This document shows, in pieces, positions 61,491-64,000 of a stretch of 64,000 nucleotides of DNA. Position 1 is the first letter of the stretch; every line of letters starts with the position of its first letter. Source of the DNA: Epiperipatus broadwayi (Eukaryota > Onychophora > Udeonychophora > Euonychophora > Peripatidae). Below the pieces are notes generated by a model, which did no database searches, was not told where the DNA came from, and saw only the letters and a program-made list of their open reading frames with translations. A program made the position numbers and the translations under genes. Location: NCBI GenBank assembly GCA_028023455.1, contig JAQFVV010000503.1, forward strand, positions 186,001 to 250,000. The letters are read 5' to 3'.

Positions 61491-61520
<30 letters not shown>
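61434..61520. repeat. Two (TA)n tracts
   Basis: TA runs at 61,434-61,473 and 61,490-61,520 are separated by a short unique stretch. The translated Tyr-Ile runs are products of the repeat. Confidence 0.93.
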
Positions 61521-61523
<3 letters not shown>

Positions 61524-63765
61524 TTAACAAGTGACTATTTACATTAAACATAGATATATAAAGATAAATGGTGCATTTGGCAACAGTCATCTACTTAATA
61601 TTATTCTATCCTACATTCACTTATACAAACATGAATAATTAACATATATGTAAACCAGATATGTAGGATAATTTCTGGATATTTTATTTTTGACTATTTC
61701 CATCATCTAATGTTAAGTATTGAATGTCTTAAGAAAAAAATTACTTTTATTTAAATATTATAATTACATTCAACTGTTAGTAACAGTACCCAGGTTAGTA
61801 TATCCATAACATTTTGAGAAGTATTATTATCCTCTCATCTTCAGATGTTGTTGGCATGACCAGTGATAGTACTAGCTTGGGAATCAAACTCACCTTTAGA
61901 TTTTTGAATATTAAATTTTAAGATAATGCTTCAACCAACTCTCAAAACATTGTCCCTATACTAGCCTTTATGCTAATAGTTGAATGTAATTGGAATATTT
62001 ACATAAAGTTAAATTATTCTAAAGATATTTAATACTTAATATTAGATTATGGAAATAGTCCAAAATATAAATACACTTAGATACACATTATCCATTTAAT
62101 AATCACATTTATTTATTTCTATTTTTCAAGCTAATGCCATAAAATTTTAATTCCAAGTCAGCCTATTTATATAGGAGTCTATGTTAACAACTATACATTT
62201 TAGTGACTTGTGTCATTTTTGATTAATACTTGACTCTGAATTTCATCAGTAGTGTTGATTAAAATTTTCAAGTCATTAAATTGGAAAGCAAAATAGAATA
62301 AAAGTCACCAGTAAAATTCAGTGATTTTCTTTGATAAATTGTAATTCAGAAATTTAGGTGTAAATATGATTTACACTTTAATCTATTCTTAATTACTTAC
62401 ATTACATGTGTCTCTAGAATAGAACTTGAGTTCATTGTTTACTAATGTAGAAATTAATATTTACCTAGAAATCGAGCAAAATGTTGTTTTAATATAAAAT
62501 AATTAATTGTAAAATATAAACATTGCCTGGTTGTTAAATATTTATTTAGATGAATTGCTGAAGAAGATCCATTTTATCAGATTTGTAGAGATTATGGCAA
62601 TACTTATATAATATGATAGACTTACTAAAATATTATACAGTATTGGTATATTTATATAATGTTTGAAATGAATATAAATAGAAATAAAAATAAAGTTATA
62701 AAAAGGAGATATAGTAAATAAATAATATAAATTATTTTTCATACATAAAAAATTCCATATAATTGTTCTTTCTCTTTTTTACGAATCCATAGATATTCCA
62801 ATTCATTATAAATGTTTCCGACATTTTGACTATTTTCTTGTAGTCATTATCAAGGATCAAAACTTAAAATAAAAACAGTGATATAAATTAATAGCTCAGT
62901 GTTTTTAAATTATTAAAATGTTAGTTAATTGGGATTGGAAGTATAAAGAAATTATACGAAGAACTTCAATAATTTGATAGGGATTTAGTGATAGATTATT
63001 TTTGATATTTTTAAAGTTAATTAATTAATGATATTTTGTTTGGAAATTAATTTTATATAAGCAATTTGAATGATTAAAAAAATGAAAAGCTTTAAAGATA
63101 TGACTGTGGCTGAAATGATGAAGATAAATTGAACAGGTATTGGATAGTGAAGACAGTTAAAGGGAAGACAAAGCATATATTACAAAGAGGTATAAATATG
63201 ATTTGAAATATGATTTTTTAATAAGTATTACTTATGAAAGAGAAGAGATTGAAAAAAATTGTGAAATAATATATTGAATCTGTATTTTCCCAAATTAAAA
63301 GTAGTATTAATAGTTTAACAATTTTTCAAAGCATTCTTATATTTTGAAATAGCCAAATGCACTTTCCTCATATGTTCGTAGTATTAAACATAGTTAATTT
63401 ATTTATATATACAAATTTAGTCCAAAAAAAAATCCAAATGATACTTAAATATAATACACACGTTTGAACTTTCTATTTCATCATATCATTTTATTATTGT
63501 TTTAAAACCTGTTTATTTTCATATTATAATTTTAAATTGTCAAATGCTAATATCAGCATTCACATTTTTTATATTAAAAATATTTAAATTACATGAATAT
63601 ATAGAAAGCTGACAGAAGAATTATATGTGATAATTAACATTTTAATTACTTTTTTCATAAGAAAGAGTTGTTCAAAACACAACAGAATAATTAATACTTC
63701 TAAATATTAAAAAAAAAAAAAACAATATACATGTAGGTGTGTTTATGTATGTATAACACCCACAC
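61521..63765. other. AT-rich non-coding DNA
   Basis: A patch at 61,790-61,990 is slightly GC-richer. On the minus strand it shows GAGTTTGATTCCC, a B-box-like word, about 50 nt downstream of GAGTTGGTTGAAGC, an A-box-like word, so it could be a decayed tRNA-related repeat. Nothing else is visible. Confidence 0.35.
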
Positions 63766-63797
63766 TTAATATATATATATATATATATATATATTAA

Positions 63798-63849
<52 letters not shown>
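63766..63849. repeat. (TA)n microsatellite, interrupted
   Basis: Two TA runs are joined by TTAAG, with ACTTAATATATA on the left and TATATTAAGTATAT in the middle. They make a small inverted repeat around the first run. Confidence 0.93.
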
Positions 63850-63852
<3 letters not shown>

Positions 63853-64000
63853 AACCTTATAAAGAAAATAAGTAAGGCAGTCTTTAAATAGCTTGCTGCA
63901 AAAAGTTATTTTAATCAACTCTTACTTACCAAAATTTACATCTAGTTGATGAGTGTTTAATGTTTCAGTTCCTTATTCTATTTTCTAACTAAAGATATCT
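63850..64000. other. AT-rich end of window
   Basis: No supported feature. Confidence 0.5.

Overview
The window reads as non-coding, strongly AT-rich (about three-quarters A+T by eye) nuclear DNA from an animal genome. The clues are long (TA)n microsatellites, Penelope-like retroelements with a GIY-YIG endonuclease, a Ty3/gypsy LTR retrotransposon with a tRNA-Lys-like primer site, tRNA-like SINE fragments, intron-type splice signals and two or three CTCF-like motifs. There are no operons, prokaryotic genes, complete tRNA or rRNA genes, or CRISPR arrays. The lineage cannot be fixed from the sequence alone.

Layout. 1-26.3 kb is mostly anonymous AT-rich DNA. It contains (TA)n hairpins, a weak candidate first exon near 6.5 kb, two stretches richer in CpG (about 11.6-13.8 kb and 17.4-19.9 kb) that hold the only promoter- or exon-like signals, tRNA-like SINE fragments and old dispersed repeats. 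26,945-40,092 is one nearly intact Ty3/gypsy element on the minus strand. Its two LTRs are about 3.52 kb each and about 99% identical, with a 668-aa coiled-coil-rich Gag and a Pol reading protease, RT, RNase H, integrase. A Penelope-like element (40,213-41,350) has inserted at its right edge. 41.4-54.5 kb holds a large perfect-type palindrome, a second copy of a dispersed repeat, two local tandem duplications and a GC-richer block of diverged repeats of about 315 bp. 54.9-55.8 kb is a decayed Penelope-like RT, ending in a compound trinucleotide microsatellite. 58.96-59.55 kb is a long imperfect inverted repeat. 60.1-61.15 kb is another 5'-truncated Penelope-like copy, headed by an inverted copy of its own 3' end. 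The remainder is AT-rich DNA with (TA)n tracts.

How the parts relate. The only convincing protein-coding genes are those of the gypsy element. Gag and Pol are in -1 relation and meet at a candidate slippery site directly before the Gag stop. PBS, polypurine tract and LTR ends are all in place, so the element looks recently inserted and potentially active. All three Penelope-like copies lie on the plus strand and are non-autonomous remnants. Host-gene calls (candidate exons, promoter-like island) are weak and are flagged as such. No host gene could be identified by name.
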